A stretch of DNA of 64,000 bases from Pseudoroseomonas cervicalis (lineage in GTDB: Bacteria > Pseudomonadota > Alphaproteobacteria > Acetobacterales > Acetobacteraceae), in assembly GCF_030818485.1 (NCBI RefSeq), contig NZ_JAUTAJ010000004.1, positions 847,001 through 911,000 on the forward strand. Reading direction: 5' to 3'. Each line of letters begins with the position of its first letter. Positions within the stretch are counted from its first letter, which is position 1. The position numbers were made by a program, and so were the translations under genes. Below the pieces are notes generated by a model, which worked only from the letters and a program-made list of their open reading frames with translations, made no database searches and was not told the DNA's origin. Positions 16,165 to 26,251 of the stretch are shown one piece after another.

Positions 16165-19124
16165 GCTGTGCCTCCAGTGAGAGGGCCGAGGCGGCGTTCG
16201 AAAATGCTCCGCACCCGCCCGGCCTGTTCCCGCATCTGTTCGCGCAATGCGGTTCCGTCAACCGCACCCTGGCCCAGAAGCGGCGCGGTGGCGCGCAGCA
16301 TGGCGGCGGCGGTGGCGGCGGGCAGGTCCTCGTGCCGCCAGCGGCCGACGGTCAGCCGCAGCAGGCTCAGCATGCTGCGCCACAGCCGGTCGGCGGCGAT
16401 CAGCGCCTCGGCCTCCTCGGCCGGCAGGATGCGCGCCTTGGCCAGCCGGGCCAGCGCCACCCGCGTGGTCGGCGCCAGGATGGCCGGATGACGGCCGGCA
16501 TGGGCCAGCTGCAGCGCCTGGGCGATGAACTCCACCTCCACCATGCCGCCCGGCATGGCCTTGATGTCCCAGGGGCCTTCCGCCGGCAGGTCGCGCAGCA
16601 TGCGCGCCCGCATGGCGCGCGCATCGGCGATGGCCTGCTCGCCTGCATGGCTGACGATGGCGTCGCGCACGGCGGCCTGGATGCGCCGGCGCAGCGCCGG
16701 CGGGCCGGCGACGCAGCGGGCGCGGGTCAGCGCCATGCGCTCCCAGGTCCAGGCGCTCTCGGCATGGTAGCGGATGAAGGAGGAGAGCGAGGTGGCGACC
16801 GGCCCCTTGTTGCCGGTCGGCCGCAGCCGCATGTCGACCTCGTAGAGCTTGCCCTCCGCCCCCGGTGCGGTGATCGCGGCGACCATCTGCTGCGCGAGCC
16901 GGCCGAAATAGGTGCTGACCGGCAGGCTGCGCGGCCCGCCATGGCTTTCCTGCACCTCCTCCGGATGGTCGTAGATCAGCACCAGGTCGAGGTCGGAGGC
17001 CGGCAGCATGTCCTGCCCGCCGAGCTTGCCCAGCGCCACCACGGCCAGGGCGCCGCCCTTCACCTTGCCGAAGCGCGTAGCGAATTCGCCGGCCACATGC
17101 GGCAGCAGCGCGGCGATGGCGGCATCCGCCAGGGCGCTGCGCGCCGCGCCGGCCGCGTCTGCGTCGAGGCTGCCCTCCAGCGCCGCGGCGTCGATCTCGA
17201 ATTTGCCTTCGGTCACCAGGCGGCGGGCGCCGTCGAGCGCCTCCTCGAAATGCCGCGCCTCCTTCAGCAGGGCGGGCAATCCGGCGGCGGCGCCGCCATG
17301 GCCGCCGCCGGCCAGCAACCCTTCCAGCGAGGCGGGGTTGTGCGCGAGGTGGTTGGCCAGGACCGGCGCGGCGCCCAGAATGCCGGCCACCCGCTGCAGC
17401 AGCGCCGGGTTGCGCTGGAACAGGGAGAACATGTGCACGCCGCCCGGCATCTGCGACAGCACCGCATCGAAGCGGGCCAGCGCCGCATCCGGCTCCCGCT
17501 GCCGGCCGAAGGCGGCCAGCAGCGCCGGCATCAGCCGTGTCAGCAGCTCGCGCGCCCGCTCGCTGCGCGTCGCGCGCGGGCGGCCGTGATGCCAGCCGCG
17601 CACCATGCCGGCGACATGGGCGGGGTTGGTGAAGCCCATCCGCCGCAGCGTCTCCAGCGTGTCCGGATCGTCCTGGGTGCCGGTGAAGACCAGGCTGCCC
17701 TCGGCCTGGCCCTCCTCCTCGCCGAGCTCCGCCGCCGCCTCGCGCTCGAACATCTGCGCATAATGCTGCTCGACCCGGTTCAGGTGGCGGGTGAGGGTGG
17801 CGGCGAAGCCCTGCTGGTCGTCGAAGCCCAGGAAGGTGGCGATGCGCGCCAGGCCTTCCTCATCCTCCGGCAGGCGCTGGGTCTGGCGGTCGGCCACCAT
17901 CTGCAGCCGGTGCTCGACATCGCGCAGGAAGACATAGGCGTCGGCCAGATCCGCCGCCGCGCGGCGCTCGAGGCGACCGGCGCCGGCCAGGGCCGCGAGC
18001 GCGCCCAGCGTCGTCGGGTCGCGCAGCCCGGGATCGCGCCCGGCCCAGATCAGCTGCAGCACCTGCGTCGTGAACTCGATCTCGCGGATGCCGCCGCGGC
18101 CCAGCTTCACATCGTGCCCGGCCACCCGCACCTCGGCATGCGCGCCGCGGCCGCCATGCGCGACATGGATCTGCCGCTTGATCGAGTGGATGTCGGCGAT
18201 CATCGCGAAGTCGAGATGCCGGCGCCAGACGAAGGGGCGGATCTCGGTCAGGAACTGCTCGCCCAGCGCGCGGTCGCCGCCGACCGGGCGCGCCTTGATC
18301 ATCGCCGCCCGCTCCCAGTTCTGCCCCATCGATTCGTAGTAGGAGATGGCGGTCGGGATGCTGACGGCCAGCGGCGTCGCCGCCGGGTCGGGGCGCAGCC
18401 GCAGATCGGTGCGGAACACATAGCCGCCGGCGGTGCGTTCCTCCATCAGCTTGACCAGTTCGCGCGCGATGCGGACATAGACGGCACCGGCGCGCTCGGC
18501 CTGGTAAGCCGCCGCAAGGGGATCGTAGAGCACCATCAGGTCGATGTCGGAGGAGTAGTTGAGCTCGCGCCCCCCCAGCTTCCCCATGCCGAGGATGACC
18601 AGCCCCGAGCCGCGGGCGACGCCGCGCGGCTCGCGCGTGCCGCCGCGCGGCAGCTTCAGCTCTCCGCGTGCCGCGGCCTCGCGCAGCAGATGCGCGCAGG
18701 CATAGTCGATCGCCGCCTCGGCCAGGTCGGACAGCGCGCCGGTCACGCGGTCGAGCTGCCATTGCCCGGCCAGATCGGCCAGCGCGATGATCAGCGCCGT
18801 CTGCCGCTTGGCCTGGCGCAGCAGCGCCGCGACCGCCGGGCGCGCCGCATCCGGATCGGCGCGGCTGAGCGGGTCGAGGGCAAGGGCGAAGGCATCCTCC
18901 GCGCCGCGCTCGGCGAAGCGCAGCAGCATGGCGCTCTCGCGCTCCGCCAGGTCGGAGAGATAGGGGCTGTTGCCGCCGAGCGCGGCCAGCAGCGCGGCGC
19001 CCTCCGGGCTCGCGGCATAGGCGCGCTCGGCGGCGCCGCGGGCGGCGAAGGCCTCCGCCAGCCGGGCCGCGGCCTCCGCGTCATGCGGCCGCGGCAGGCG
19101 ATTCGGAATCGTCGCGTGAGACAT
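16161..19124 (-). CDS. glnE: Glutamine synthetase adenylyltransferase/deadenylase
   Basis: A 987-residue bifunctional enzyme that adenylylates glutamine synthetase to switch it off and removes the AMP to switch it on, under PII control. Both nucleotidyltransferase domains are seen: the N-terminal deadenylylase motif GMGKLGGRELNYSSDIDLMV and the C-terminal adenylylase motif ALGKLGGQDMLPASDLDLV. A central PII-responsive helical region lies between. Length and order are normal. The gene starts only 17 bp from the divergent YhdP-like gene, so their promoters must overlap coding sequence. Confidence 0.96.
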   Translation of the reverse strand: MSHATIPNRLPRPHDAEAAARLAEAFAARGAAERAYAASPEGAALLAALGGNSPYLSDLAERESAMLLRFAERGAEDAFALALDPLSRADPDAARPAVAALLRQAKRQTALIIALADLAGQWQLDRVTGALSDLAEAAIDYACAHLLREAAARGELKLPRGGTREPRGVARGSGLVILGMGKLGGRELNYSSDIDLMVLYDPLAAAYQAERAGAVYVRIARELVKLMEERTAGGYVFRTDLRLRPDPAATPLAVSIPTAISYYESMGQNWERAAMIKARPVGGDRALGEQFLTEIRPFVWRRHLDFAMIADIHSIKRQIHVAHGGRGAHAEVRVAGHDVKLGRGGIREIEFTTQVLQLIWAGRDPGLRDPTTLGALAALAGAGRLERRAAADLADAYVFLRDVEHRLQMVADRQTQRLPEDEEGLARIATFLGFDDQQGFAATLTRHLNRVEQHYAQMFEREAAAELGEEEGQAEGSLVFTGTQDDPDTLETLRRMGFTNPAHVAGMVRGWHHGRPRATRSERARELLTRLMPALLAAFGRQREPDAALARFDAVLSQMPGGVHMFSLFQRNPALLQRVAGILGAAPVLANHLAHNPASLEGLLAGGGHGGAAAGLPALLKEARHFEEALDGARRLVTEGKFEIDAAALEGSLDADAAGAARSALADAAIAALLPHVAGEFATRFGKVKGGALAVVALGKLGGQDMLPASDLDLVLIYDHPEEVQESHGGPRSLPVSTYFGRLAQQMVAAITAPGAEGKLYEVDMRLRPTGNKGPVATSLSSFIRYHAESAWTWERMALTRARCVAGPPALRRRIQAAVRDAIVSHAGEQAIADARAMRARMLRDLPAEGPWDIKAMPGGMVEVEFIAQALQLAHAGRHPAILAPTTRVALARLAKARILPAEEAEALIAADRLWRSMLSLLRLTVGRWRHEDLPAATAAAMLRATAPLLGQGAVDGTALREQMREQAGRVRSIFERRLGPLTGGTA

Positions 19125-19141
19125 GGGGCGGGAGCGAACGC

Positions 19142-22100
19142 GTGCCGGGGGTAGGCGGTCAAGCCCTGCGTGTCTGCGGCCGTTTCTGCGGCTGGGCGGT
19201 GCGGCTGGCGCTGGGCCTGTCGCTGCTGCTGATGCTGGGCGCGGGGGCGCTGGTCTGGCGGCTGTCGCAGGGGCCGCTGCCGCTGCCCATGCTGGCCACG
19301 CTGGTGCAGCGCTACACGCCGGAGCCGGGGCTGGCCATCGGCGGCATCTCCCTGGCCTGGGAGGGCTATCAGCGCGGCGCCGGCTCGCCCTTGCGGCTGC
19401 GGCTGCAACAGGTGGAGCTGCGCGACGCCGCCGGCGCGGTGCGCCAGTCGCTGCCGGATGCCAGCATCACCCTCTCCTTCGCCCGGCTGCTGCAGGGCCA
19501 GGTGGCGCCGCTGCAGGTCTCGGTGCGGCAGCCCGCCATCGTGCTGGAGCGCAGCCCGGCGGGCGAGGTGACGCTGTCCATGGGCCGCGCCGGCCCGCCG
19601 GCCGAGCCGCCGCCGGACAGCGCGGAGGCGCATGACGATGAGGGCGGGGCGCTGCTGCGCGACCTGCTCGGCCGCGGCGGCGGCGACAGCCGCTTCGGCG
19701 CGCTGCGGGAGCTCAGCATCAGCCAGGGCCGGCTCAGCATCATCGACCGGCAGCTGAACCTGACCTGGCAGCTGGAGCGCGCCAATATCGCGCTGCGCCG
19801 GCTGCCCGAGGGCGGGGTTGGCGGCAGTGGCGAGGCGGAGCTGGTGCTGCCCGGCCATGGCGGCACCCTGCCGGTGCGGCTGGAGGGCAGCGCGCGCGGC
19901 GACGGGCCGGCGTTTCAGGGCAAGCTGATGCTGCCGGCGCTGGAGCCGGCGCGCATCGCCACCCTGCTGCCGGCGCTGGCGCCGCTGTCGCTGGTGGATG
20001 GCAGCACCGCGCTGGAACTCTCGGGCCGCTTCGATGCCGGGCGCGAGGGTGCGGCACCGGAGCTGGCGCTGCGCCTCTCGGCCGGCCCGGGCGGCGTGAC
20101 GCTGGAGGGGCGGCGCACCGGCTTCGCCGATCTGCAGCTGGAGGCCGAGGGCACGCCGGAAGCGCTGCGGCTGCGCCGGCTGCGGCTGGAACTGCCGCCG
20201 GTGGCGCGCGAGGGCGGCGCCCAGCACCCCGCCCCGGTGATCGAGGCCGAGGGCGAGGCGCGCCTGGCCGAGGGCCGCTGGCGCGCCGGGCTGACGCTGC
20301 GGCTGGACCGGCTGGAGGCCGCCGAGATCGGCGCCTATTGGCCGGAGGGCGTGGTGCCGGGCGCGCGGCACTGGATCGTCGAGAACATCACCGGCGGCAC
20401 GCTGCGCCAGGGCCGCTTCGCCCTGCAGGCCGAGGCCGGCGCGGATCTCTCGGGCCTGGCCGTGCGGCAGCTCGATGGCACGCTGCGGGTCGAGGGCGCG
20501 ACGGTGTACTGGCTGCGTCCGATCGCGCCGCTGGAGGGGGTGGGCGCTACCATCCGTTTCTCGCTGCCCGAGATCTCGGTGCAGGTCGATCAGGCGCGGC
20601 AATCCGGCACGGCGCTGTCCAGCCCCGGCGCCACCATCCGTTTCCACAGCCTCGATGCCGGGCAGGAGCAGGCGGAGATCGAGGCGCGGCTGCGCGGCCC
20701 GATCCCCGATGTGGTCAACCTGATCCGCCATCCGCGACTGAAGCTGTTCGAGCGCCGGCCGCTGGAGCTGAAGGAGCCGGGCGGGCAGATGGAGGGCACG
20801 CTGCGCCTGGCTTTCCCGCTGCTGGAGGACATCCCCTCCGAGGTGCTGCGGGTGAACGTCCAGGCGCGGCTGACGCAGATGCGCCTGGCCGATGTGGTGA
20901 TGGGCAAGCGGCTGGAGCGCGGCACCGCCGATCTGACCATCGACAACAGCCGGCTGCGCGCCAGCGGCAATGCCCAGCTCGCCGGCATCCCGACCCAGCT
21001 GCAGATGGAGATGGATTTCCGCCAGGGCCCGCCCGGCCAAGTGGTGGAGCGCATCCGCGCCGAGGCGCGGCCGGATGCCAGCCGCATCGCCGAATTCGGC
21101 CTGGACCTGGACGGCTTCGTCGCCGGACCGGTCGGCGTGGTGGCGGTGATGGAGAAGCGGCGGGCCGGCGAGACGCGGCTCAGTCTGACCGGCGATCTGC
21201 AGGAGAGCCGCATGAGCGTCTCGCCCTTCGCCTGGGTCAAGCCGCCCGGCCAGGCGGCCAGCGCCCGGGCGGAGCTGCGCATCGCCAATGAATCGCTGCG
21301 CAGCGTCGAGAGCTTCCAGGTCGAGGCGCCGCAGCTCTTCGGCCGCGGCCAGGTGGCCTTTGGCGAGGCCAGCCGGCTGGAGCGGATCGAGCTGTCCGAG
21401 GCCCGCATCTTCCAGGGCCGCTTCACCGCCGAGGCGCGGCCGCCCGCCCAGCGCGGCGGGCCCTGGCGTTTCCGCGGCTCCGGCCCGGTGATCGATCTCG
21501 GCCCCGCCCTGGATGCGCCCGACGCGCCGCCGGGCGCCACGGCCTCCGACTCCCTGCCGGTGATGCTGGAGGGGCATTTCGACCGTGTGCTGCTGGGGCA
21601 GGGCCGGGCGCTGGCCGCCGTGCAGGGCCGCGCCAGCGCCGATGCGCGTGGTGTCTGGCGCGAGGCGCGGGTGACCGGCCAGGCCGGCCAGGGCGGCGCC
21701 TTCGACCTGACCATCTCGCCCGCCGGGGCGGGGCGCGAGCTGCGGCTGAACGCGGCCAATGCCGGCGCGCTGCTGCGCGCCTTCGATGTGCTGCAGACGG
21801 TGGAGGGCGGCCGGCTCAGCGTCGCCGGGCGCTGGGGCAGCAATCAGCCCAACGCCATCCTGTCCGGCAATGCGGAGATGGAGGAGTTCACCGTCCAGGA
21901 GGCCGCCGGCATCGGCAAGCTGCTGCAGGCGCTGACCGTTTATGGCGTGTTCGACGCGGTGCAGGGGCCGGGGCTGCGCTTCTCCCGCATGGAGGCGCCC
22001 TTCTCGCTGAGCAATGAGGCGCTGGTGCTGCGCGAGGCGCGGGCCTTCTCGGCCTCGCTTGGCGTCACCGCCAAGGGCAGCATCGGCCGGCGCAACGGCA

Positions 22101-22351
22101 TGCTGGACCTCGAGGGCACGATCGTGCCGGCCTATGTGCTGAACTCGCTGCTGGGGCAGATCCCGCTGCTGGGGCGGCTGTTCAGCCCGGAGCGCGGTGG
22201 TGGCCTGTTCGCCGCGACCTGGCGCATGCGCGGGCCGACCCAGGATCCGACCGTCTCGGTCAACCCGCTGGCAGCGCTGACCCCGGGTTTCCTGCGCGGG
22301 CTGTTCGGCGGCTCGGCGGGGCAGGAGCCGGCGCCCCCCGCCGGGCGCTGA
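19142..22351 (+). CDS. YhdP/AsmA-like envelope protein (DUF3971)
   Basis: A 1069-residue protein with one N-terminal membrane anchor (about residues 18-40, LALGLSLLLMLGAGALVW) and a long beta-rich periplasmic region. It matches the YhdP-type arrangement: DUF3971 in the middle and an AsmA_2-like C-terminus with the signature FSLSNEALVLREARAFSASLGVTAKGSIG. Such proteins form lipid-transport bridges between the two membranes; the role here is inferred from the family. The GTG start at 19142 is the furthest upstream that keeps the anchor; no strong ribosome site is visible. A hydrophobic C-terminal segment ends GLFGGSAGQEPAPPAGR. Confidence 0.82.
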   Translation: MPGVGGQALRVCGRFCGWAVRLALGLSLLLMLGAGALVWRLSQGPLPLPMLATLVQRYTPEPGLAIGGISLAWEGYQRGAGSPLRLRLQQVELRDAAGAVRQSLPDASITLSFARLLQGQVAPLQVSVRQPAIVLERSPAGEVTLSMGRAGPPAEPPPDSAEAHDDEGGALLRDLLGRGGGDSRFGALRELSISQGRLSIIDRQLNLTWQLERANIALRRLPEGGVGGSGEAELVLPGHGGTLPVRLEGSARGDGPAFQGKLMLPALEPARIATLLPALAPLSLVDGSTALELSGRFDAGREGAAPELALRLSAGPGGVTLEGRRTGFADLQLEAEGTPEALRLRRLRLELPPVAREGGAQHPAPVIEAEGEARLAEGRWRAGLTLRLDRLEAAEIGAYWPEGVVPGARHWIVENITGGTLRQGRFALQAEAGADLSGLAVRQLDGTLRVEGATVYWLRPIAPLEGVGATIRFSLPEISVQVDQARQSGTALSSPGATIRFHSLDAGQEQAEIEARLRGPIPDVVNLIRHPRLKLFERRPLELKEPGGQMEGTLRLAFPLLEDIPSEVLRVNVQARLTQMRLADVVMGKRLERGTADLTIDNSRLRASGNAQLAGIPTQLQMEMDFRQGPPGQVVERIRAEARPDASRIAEFGLDLDGFVAGPVGVVAVMEKRRAGETRLSLTGDLQESRMSVSPFAWVKPPGQAASARAELRIANESLRSVESFQVEAPQLFGRGQVAFGEASRLERIELSEARIFQGRFTAEARPPAQRGGPWRFRGSGPVIDLGPALDAPDAPPGATASDSLPVMLEGHFDRVLLGQGRALAAVQGRASADARGVWREARVTGQAGQGGAFDLTISPAGAGRELRLNAANAGALLRAFDVLQTVEGGRLSVAGRWGSNQPNAILSGNAEMEEFTVQEAAGIGKLLQALTVYGVFDAVQGPGLRFSRMEAPFSLSNEALVLREARAFSASLGVTAKGSIGRRNGMLDLEGTIVPAYVLNSLLGQIPLLGRLFSPERGGGLFAATWRMRGPTQDPTVSVNPLAALTPGFLRGLFGGSAGQEPAPPAGR

Positions 22352-22792
22352 TCAGAAGGCGATGCAGGCGCTGTGGTGCAGGCGCAGCACGCTCTCCTGC
22401 CGGAAGCGGCTGCGATAGGCCTCGGCCAGGGCGCCACTGCGCTCCGCGGCGGCGGCAAGATCCACCCCCGGCAGCACCAGCAGCAGGCGGTTGGCGGCCT
22501 CGCGCTGCGGCGTGCCATCGGCGCCGCGCCACTGGCCCTCGGCGGATTGCACGGTCAGCCCGTCGGGGAAGGCGGGGGTGACGGTGTCGGCCAGGAAGCC
22601 CTGCCACTCGGCCTCCGACACCGTGCCTCCGCCGCCGGGGCCACCGCCGGGGCCACCGCCGGGGCCTCCGCCGGGGATGGAGCGGCCGAACAGCAGCTCC
22701 GCCACGCTGGCCTCCTGCTGGCCGGGCGGGCAGGGGGCGGCGCAGGCCGCCAGCAGGGGCAGGAGGAGCAGGGCGCGCATGGGCGGCATCAT
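22352..22792 (-). CDS. DUF3574 lipoprotein with a glycine-proline repeat
   Basis: A 146-residue secreted protein. MMPPMRALLLLPLLAAC gives a signal peptide and lipobox Cys. After it comes ASVAELLFGRSIPGG, then a 12-bp repeat encoding Gly-Gly-Gly-Pro units (22632-22676), then the DUF3574 core VSEAEWQGFLADTVTPAFPDGLTV and QSAEGQWRG. DUF3574 has no known function. The repeat lies in a linker between the lipobox and the conserved core. The ATG at 22780 (MRALLL) is an alternative start. The gene is convergent with the YhdP-like gene, whose stop abuts it. Confidence 0.75.
   Translation of the reverse strand: MMPPMRALLLLPLLAACAAPCPPGQQEASVAELLFGRSIPGGGPGGGPGGGPGGGGTVSEAEWQGFLADTVTPAFPDGLTVQSAEGQWRGADGTPQREAANRLLLVLPGVDLAAAAERSGALAEAYRSRFRQESVLRLHHSACIAF
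22632..22676. repeat. 12-bp tandem repeat
   Basis: The unit CCGCCGGGGCCA occurs in about 3.75 copies in phase with the reading frame of the DUF3574 lipoprotein. It gives Gly-Gly-Gly-Pro units on the minus strand. Copy-number change would not shift the frame. Confidence 0.8.
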
Positions 22793-22826
22793 CGCCGCCC
22801 CGCACGCCCTGTCCAGCGCCGGGATG

Positions 22827-24047
22827 TCAGGCGGCGCGGATCAGCACATGCCGCTTGCGGCCGGCGGAGAGCTTCGCCGCGCCATCGCGCAGGTCCGCCT
22901 CGGTCACCGCCAGAGCCTCGTCGGTGATGGCCTCGTCATTCAGCCGCAGCCCGTTCTGGCGGATCAGCCGGCGCGCCTCGCCCTTGCTGGCGGCGAAGCC
23001 CGCCTGCACGGCCAGGTCGATCACCGGCGCCGGCAGGCTGGCCGCGATGCTGGGCAGGGTGTCGGCGGCCTGGCCCTCCTCGAAGGCGCGGCGGGCGGTC
23101 TCGGCCGCCAGCTCCGCGGCCTCGCGGCCATGCAGCAGGGCGGTGGCCTCGGTCGCCAGGATCTTCTTGGCCTCGTTCACCTCCGAGCCGCCGAGCGCGC
23201 CGAGGCGGCGCACCTCCTCCATCGGCAGCTCGGTGAACAGCGCCAGGAAGCGGCCAACATCGGCATCCTCCGTGTTGCGCCAGAACTGCCAGTAGCCATA
23301 GGGCGCGAGGCGGTCGGGGTTCAGCCAGACGGCGCCGCCGGCGGTCTTGCCCATCTTGGTGCCGGAGGCGGTGGTCAGCAGGGGCGTGGTCAGGCCGTAG
23401 ACCTCGGCGCCGTCGCAGCGCCGGTTCAGCTCCACCCCCATGATGATGTTGCCCCACTGGTCGGAGCCGCCCATCTGCAGCCCCACCCCGTGCCGCCGCT
23501 GCAGCTCCAGGAAGTCGTAGGATTGCAGCAGCATGTAGTTGAATTCGAGGAAGGAGAGCGGCTGCTCCCGGTCCAGGCGCAGCTTGACGCTGTCCATGGT
23601 CAGCATGCGGTTGACGCTGAAATGCCGGCCGATGTCGCGCAGGAAGGGGATGTAGAGCAGCTTGTCCAGCCACTCCGCGTTGTCGACCATCATCGCGCCG
23701 CGGCCGGGGGCGAAGTCGAGGAAGGCGTCGAAGGTGCGGCGGATGCCGGCCTTGTTGACCTCGATCTGCTCGTCGCTCAGCAGCGGCCGGGCCTCGTCGC
23801 GGAAGGAGGGATCGCCGATGCGGGTGGTGCCGCCGCCCAGCAGCGCGACCGGGCGGTGGCCGGTCTTCTGCAGCAGCCGCAGCAGCATGATCGACAGCAG
23901 ATGGCCGACATGCAGGCTGTCCGCCGTGCAGTCGAAGCCGACATAGGCGGGAAGCGGGCCCTGCTTCATCCGGGCGGCCATCGCCGCCTCGTCCGTCACC
24001 TGGTGGATATAGCCGCGCTCGCGCGCGACCTGCAGGAACTCGTCCAT
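22827..24047 (-). CDS. tyrS: Tyrosyl-tRNA synthetase
   Basis: A 406-residue class I aminoacyl-tRNA synthetase that charges tRNA-Tyr. The HIGH-type motif is [12 protein letters not shown], and the KMSKS-type motif is TKMGKTAGG (Lys-Met-Gly-Lys, common in bacterial TyrS). The tyrosine-pocket segment [28 protein letters not shown] is typical, and the C-terminus is an S4-like RNA-binding domain ([20 protein letters not shown]). The ATG at 24047 ([14 protein letters not shown]) is the conserved start. The divergent anmK gene begins 68 bp away, the common alphaproteobacterial arrangement. Confidence 0.96.
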   Translation of the reverse strand: MDEFLQVARERGYIHQVTDEAAMAARMKQGPLPAYVGFDCTADSLHVGHLLSIMLLRLLQKTGHRPVALLGGGTTRIGDPSFRDEARPLLSDEQIEVNKAGIRRTFDAFLDFAPGRGAMMVDNAEWLDKLLYIPFLRDIGRHFSVNRMLTMDSVKLRLDREQPLSFLEFNYMLLQSYDFLELQRRHGVGLQMGGSDQWGNIIMGVELNRRCDGAEVYGLTTPLLTTASGTKMGKTAGGAVWLNPDRLAPYGYWQFWRNTEDADVGRFLALFTELPMEEVRRLGALGGSEVNEAKKILATEATALLHGREAAELAAETARRAFEEGQAADTLPSIAASLPAPVIDLAVQAGFAASKGEARRLIRQNGLRLNDEAITDEALAVTEADLRDGAAKLSAGRKRHVLIRAA

Positions 24048-24115
24048 GGTCGCTTCTGTCCAGTTCTGGGCCGGGGGCACTTCCACCGGGACGCTGCCCC
24101 TAGCACAGTAGGGGC

Positions 24116-25213
24116 ATGCTGCGAACCATCGGGCTGATGAGCGGCACCTCGCTGGATGGCGTGGATGCCGCATGGGTGGAGACGGACGGGGAACGGATCG
24201 GGCGGGTCGGGCCAAGCCTGACGCTGCCCTATGATCCGTCGCTGCGGCGCGATTTGCGCAAGCTGCTGGATTTGGCGGAGGCCTTGCCGGCGGATGACCC
24301 CTTCCTGCTCGATTGCGAGCGCCGCCTGACCGAGCGGCATGCCGAGGCGGTGCTGAAGCTGGGGCTGGAGGCCGATCTGCTCGGCTTCCATGGCCAGACC
24401 ATCCTGCACCGGCCGGTGGCCGGGAAGCCGGGGGAGGGGCGGACCTGGCAGATCGGCGACGCGGCGCTGCTGGCGCGGCTGACCGGTGTCGCGGTGGCGC
24501 ATGATTTCCGCAGCGCCGATGTGGCGGCGGGCGGGCAGGGGGCACCGCTGGTGCCGGTGGTGCATGCGGTGCTGGCGGACGCCCTGCCCAAGCCGCTGGC
24601 CATCCTGAACCTGGGCGGGGTCGGCAATGTCACCTGGATCGGCCGCGACGGCCGGCTGGTGGCCTTCGACACCGGCCCGGCCAATGGCCCGCTGGATGAC
24701 TGGGCGCGGCGTTCGATCGGCGCCGATTACGACAAGGATGGGAGGCTGGCGCTGGCCGGCCAGCCTTGCGGGGCGGTGCTCGGCCATATGCTGGCGCATC
24801 CCTATCTGCAGGCGGCGCCGCCCAAATCGCTGGATCGGCTGGATTTCGACCGGGCGCTGCGTGATGCCGGGGCGGGTGCGCTGTCGCCGGCCGATGGCGC
24901 GGCGACGCTGGTCGCCTTCTGTGCCTGCGCCGTGGCGGCGGCCGAGCGGCATTTCCCGGAGCCGCCCCTGCAATGGCTGGTCACCGGCGGCGGCCGCCGC
25001 AACCCGGCGGTGATGCGGGCGCTGGCCGGCGCCCTGCCGGAGCCGGTGCGCCCGGTCGAAGTCGCCGGCTGGGATGGCGATGCGCTGGAGGCGCAGGCCT
25101 TCGGCGTGCTGGCGGCGCGTGTGGCGCATGGCCTGCCGCTGACCTTCCCCGGCACCACCGGCGTCGCCGCGCCGCTCACAGGCGGGCGCATGGTGACGCT
25201 GCAGCGGGCCTGA
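24116..25213 (+). CDS. anmK: Anhydro-N-acetylmuramic acid kinase
   Basis: A 365-residue sugar kinase that phosphorylates and opens 1,6-anhydro-MurNAc during peptidoglycan recycling. The N-terminal ATP-binding signature [18 protein letters not shown] is diagnostic, and [27 protein letters not shown] and [10 protein letters not shown] match conserved sites of the ASKHA-fold enzyme. Length is normal. It is divergent from tyrS and ends before a strong terminator hairpin. Confidence 0.96.
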   Translation: MLRTIGLMSGTSLDGVDAAWVETDGERIGRVGPSLTLPYDPSLRRDLRKLLDLAEALPADDPFLLDCERRLTERHAEAVLKLGLEADLLGFHGQTILHRPVAGKPGEGRTWQIGDAALLARLTGVAVAHDFRSADVAAGGQGAPLVPVVHAVLADALPKPLAILNLGGVGNVTWIGRDGRLVAFDTGPANGPLDDWARRSIGADYDKDGRLALAGQPCGAVLGHMLAHPYLQAAPPKSLDRLDFDRALRDAGAGALSPADGAATLVAFCACAVAAAERHFPEPPLQWLVTGGGRRNPAVMRALAGALPEPVRPVEVAGWDGDALEAQAFGVLAARVAHGLPLTFPGTTGVAAPLTGGRMVTLQRA

Positions 25214-25228
25214 CGGGGCCCTGGAACG

Positions 25229-25265
25229 CGAAAGGGCCGGGTGGCAGCGCCACCCGGCCCTTTCG
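25229..25265. terminator. Strong bidirectional terminator
   Basis: A 17-bp perfect stem (25229-25245 with 25249-25265) with an AGC loop lies between the convergent anmK and alpha/beta-hydrolase genes. CTTTCG and CGAAAG at the stem base replace a long T run. Confidence 0.8.
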
Positions 25266-25285
25266 AAAGCCGAGATGCCGGCGGG

Positions 25286-25954
25286 TCAGTCCGCCGCCAT
25301 GGCCATGCGGGCGCGGTTCAGCATGGTGCGGACATGGTCCTCCGCCGCGTCGGCGACCTTCTCGGTCTGCGCCGCGGTGAAGACATGGCCGGCGCCTTCC
25401 TGCACCCGGTAGTCGATGGCGATGCCGCGCTGGGTGTTCAGCTTGTCGACCAGCTTGCGCACCGAGGCCTCGGGCACCAGCTCGTCCTCGGCCCCATGCA
25501 GGATCAGGCCGGAGCAGGGGCAGGGCGCCAGGAAGCCGAAATCATAATGGCTGGCGGGCGCCGCGATGCTGACGAAGCCGCCGATCTCCGGCCGGCGCAT
25601 CAGCAGCTGCATGCCGACATAGGCGCCGAAGGAATAGCCGGCGACCCAGAGCATGGAGGCGTTGGGGTTCACCGCCTGCAGGAAGTCCAGCGCCGCGGCG
25701 GCGTCGGAAATCTCCCCGATGCCGCCATCATAGCGACCCTGGCTGCGCCCCACCCCGCGGAAATTGAAGCGGAGCGTGGAGAAACCCATATCCTGGAAGC
25801 GCGTATACAGCGCGTGAACGACCCGGTTGTTCATCGTCCCGCCATGCAGCGGGTGCGGGTGCAGGACCAGCGCCACAGGGGCATTGGGCTGCTTCGCGTG
25901 ATGGTAACGACCCTCCAGCCGGCCATCCGGCCCGGCGAACATCACTTCAGGCAT
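25286..25954 (-). CDS. Alpha/beta hydrolase (COG2945-like)
   Basis: A 222-residue alpha/beta hydrolase. The nucleophile elbow is AGYSFGAYVG, the acid is in LHGAEDELVP and the histidine in VQEGAGHVF; LHPHPLHGGTMNN and FRGVGRSQG are typical of the small COG2945 group. These enzymes are usually annotated as hypothetical esterases. In many alphaproteobacteria this gene lies beside the iscR/cysteine desulfurase genes, as here. The 378-bp intergenic region with the iscR control elements lies upstream. Confidence 0.85.
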   Translation of the reverse strand: MPEVMFAGPDGRLEGRYHHAKQPNAPVALVLHPHPLHGGTMNNRVVHALYTRFQDMGFSTLRFNFRGVGRSQGRYDGGIGEISDAAAALDFLQAVNPNASMLWVAGYSFGAYVGMQLLMRRPEIGGFVSIAAPASHYDFGFLAPCPCSGLILHGAEDELVPEASVRKLVDKLNTQRGIAIDYRVQEGAGHVFTAAQTEKVADAAEDHVRTMLNRARMAMAAD

Positions 25955-26093
25955 CGTCCCCTTGCATCCAGTGCGGTGGGCGCGGCAGCGCCCGGTTGGG
26001 AAGCCATCAGGCCCGGTCCCCGAGGGATCCGCCGGACCGGCAGAGGCATGCCCCTTCTGGGGTGGATGGCAGGGTCAGGGGAAGCCCGAATGG

Positions 26094-26113
26094 TTGACTC
26101 CCGGAGTCGGGAT
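26094..26113 (+). promoter_or_regulatory. Candidate IscR/Rrf2 binding site
   Basis: TTGACTCCCGGAGTCGGGAT contains the inverted repeat GACTCC-C-GGAGTC (26096-26108). It resembles the type of IscR box described in alphaproteobacteria (TTGACT, then AGTC and GGAT). It also supplies a TTGACT -35 box, with only a weak -10 (TAGCTT at 26117). It lies about 220 bp before iscR. Regulation is inferred. Confidence 0.5.
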
Positions 26114-26251
26114 CAATAGCTTCCACCGCGCAGCCCAGGGCCGCGACGACCCGGCTCTCCTCATGCCTGTGTCATCCCGGGGCAGGCTTCCGCTCCCCGC
26201 GATGCGGTCAATATAGGCAACAGATCGCCTCTTTCATAACGGATTCATGGC

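Noticed and set aside
16332..19154. A 940-codon plus-strand reading frame antisense to glnE.
   Set aside because: It is the shadow of a GC-rich gene; its translation is low-complexity and unlike any family, whereas glnE matches throughout.
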